Of a DNA stretch of 6,849 nucleotides, positions 6,475 through 6,849 are shown one piece after another. This stretch comes from an uncultured Cocleimonas sp. (GTDB lineage: Bacteria; Pseudomonadota; Gammaproteobacteria; Thiotrichales; Thiotrichaceae): assembly GCA_937974135.1 (NCBI GenBank), contig CALJIH010000007.1, positions 1-6,849 of the forward strand. The letters are read 5' to 3'. The position numbers were made by a program, and so were the translations under genes. Every line of letters begins with the position of its first letter. Position 1 is the first letter of the stretch. The notes under the pieces were generated by a model, which was not told the origin of the DNA, made no database searches, and saw only the letters and a list, made by a program, of their open reading frames with translations.

Positions 6475-6494
6475 ATCTGATGTTTTAAGATCAA
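6467..6494 (-). promoter_or_regulatory. Candidate sigma70 promoter for zur and the zrg genes
   Basis: On the - strand TTGATC (6494-6489) is separated by 16 bases from TATGAT (6472-6467). Transcription would begin near 6460, leaving a leader of about 23 bases with a GAGG ribosome site. The promoter could drive zur and, by read-through of the 45-base gap, the four downstream genes. Confidence 0.45.
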
Positions 6495-6503
6495 ATAACA
6501 TTC

Positions 6504-6519
6504 TTAATACCGATATTAA
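6504..6519. repeat. Inverted repeat between znuA and zur
   Basis: TTAATA and TATTAA arms enclose CCGA. The stem is all A/T and no T tract follows on the - strand, so it is a poor terminator for znuA. It sits just upstream of the zur -35 and might instead be a protein site. A run of seven T (- strand, 6530-6524) just after the znuA stop has no hairpin before it. Confidence 0.25.
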
Positions 6520-6534
6520 TTACAAAAAAAGGAG

Positions 6535-6849
6535 TTAATTGGATAGGCAAGATTCTATTTGATTAGCAAATTGTTCGAGCCAATTAATGTACGTCGATTG
6601 ACCTAGGGAAATATCTTTTGCTAAAACATCTATTTCAACAATTTTTGCTTTCTCAGCAATAATTTTTAAACGCGCTAAACTGATTCCCGAATCATAAAAA
6701 ACGCAATGAATTTTTTCCTTATCAATTCTCTGATGCACATCACTGATTGTTTTTGCTCCACTAGAAACCCCTTCGTGCAAATCGATCACGATTGGATTTT
6801 GCAAGCCAAACTCGGTTGCAAAATATTGCCATGAGTTATGAAACACAAT
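6535..6849 (-). CDS. znuA: ZnuA-like zinc-binding protein, C-terminal part (cut by window edge)
   Basis: The visible 104 residues are the C-terminal lobe of a periplasmic cluster A-I metal-binding protein; the frame continues past the window. VFHNSWQYFATEFGL corresponds to VFHDAYGYF of E. coli ZnuA, so His4 of the fragment is the expected third zinc-ligand histidine. SGAKTISDVHQRI aligns with the PGAQRLHEI region, HCVFYDSG with TCVFAEPQ, and FANQIESCL with the LANQYASCL ending. Cys49 and Cys101 match the ZnuA disulfide pair, favouring ZnuA over manganese-binding relatives. The usual EPQF is replaced by DSGI and DPLG by DVLA, so it is a divergent member. ZnuA delivers zinc to the ZnuBC permease, which is not in this window. 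It lies 97 bases upstream of zur on the same strand. Confidence 0.83.
   Translation of the reverse strand: MVFHNSWQYFATEFGLQNPIVIDLHEGVSSGAKTISDVHQRIDKEKIHCVFYDSGISLARLKIIAEKAKIVEIDVLAKDISLGQSTYINWLEQFANQIESCLSN

Noticed and set aside
6524..6540. AAAAAAAGGAG resembling a strong + strand ribosome site
   Set aside because: No usable start codon follows; the nearest TTG reads into a stop after a few codons, and the - strand znuA end explains the region.

Overview
The window looks like chromosomal DNA from an AT-rich gammaproteobacterium. An entericidin-type lipoprotein, SseB, an Escherichia coli-like Zur and a Vibrio-like zinc locus all point to that class. The genus cannot be fixed from the sequence alone. 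No phage, insertion sequence, CRISPR, rRNA or tRNA is visible.

Left part (1-2394): about 340 bases without a convincing gene lead into a 48-residue entericidin-family lipoprotein gene on the + strand (343-489). A 12-bp-stem hairpin (504-531) sits between this gene and the convergent sseB gene (562-1335, - strand). sseB is divergent from an EamA/DMT-family permease gene (1501-2394, + strand) whose message may be leaderless. A REP-like intergenic repeat (2432-2480) fills the next convergent gap.

Right part (2506-6849, all - strand): this is a zinc-homeostasis block. In transcription order it holds the 3' end of a znuA-like zinc-binding protein gene (cut by the window edge), zur, a zrgA-like gene for a secreted protein with a histidine-rich stretch, a MacB/LolD-type ABC ATPase, an FtsX/MacB-type permease, and a DUF3299 lipoprotein. 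The last three genes are packed with 4-bp and 1-bp overlaps and follow zrgA by 19 bases. A promoter in front of zur overlaps a 13-bp dyad that resembles the gammaproteobacterial Zur box, so the block is plausibly switched on by zinc shortage.

How they would work together (inference): Zur senses cytoplasmic zinc. The ZnuA-like protein and ZrgA bind zinc in the periplasm. The ATPase and its FtsX-like permease, with an inner-membrane-anchored DUF3299 partner, form a complex resembling the Zur-controlled zrg zinc-uptake locus reported in Vibrio cholerae. How an FtsX-type permease helps bring in zinc is the most open question here. The clearest candidates for follow-up are the mechanism of this complex, the three-residue histidine periodicity of ZrgA, the predicted inner-membrane retention of the DUF3299 lipoprotein and the candidate Zur operator.
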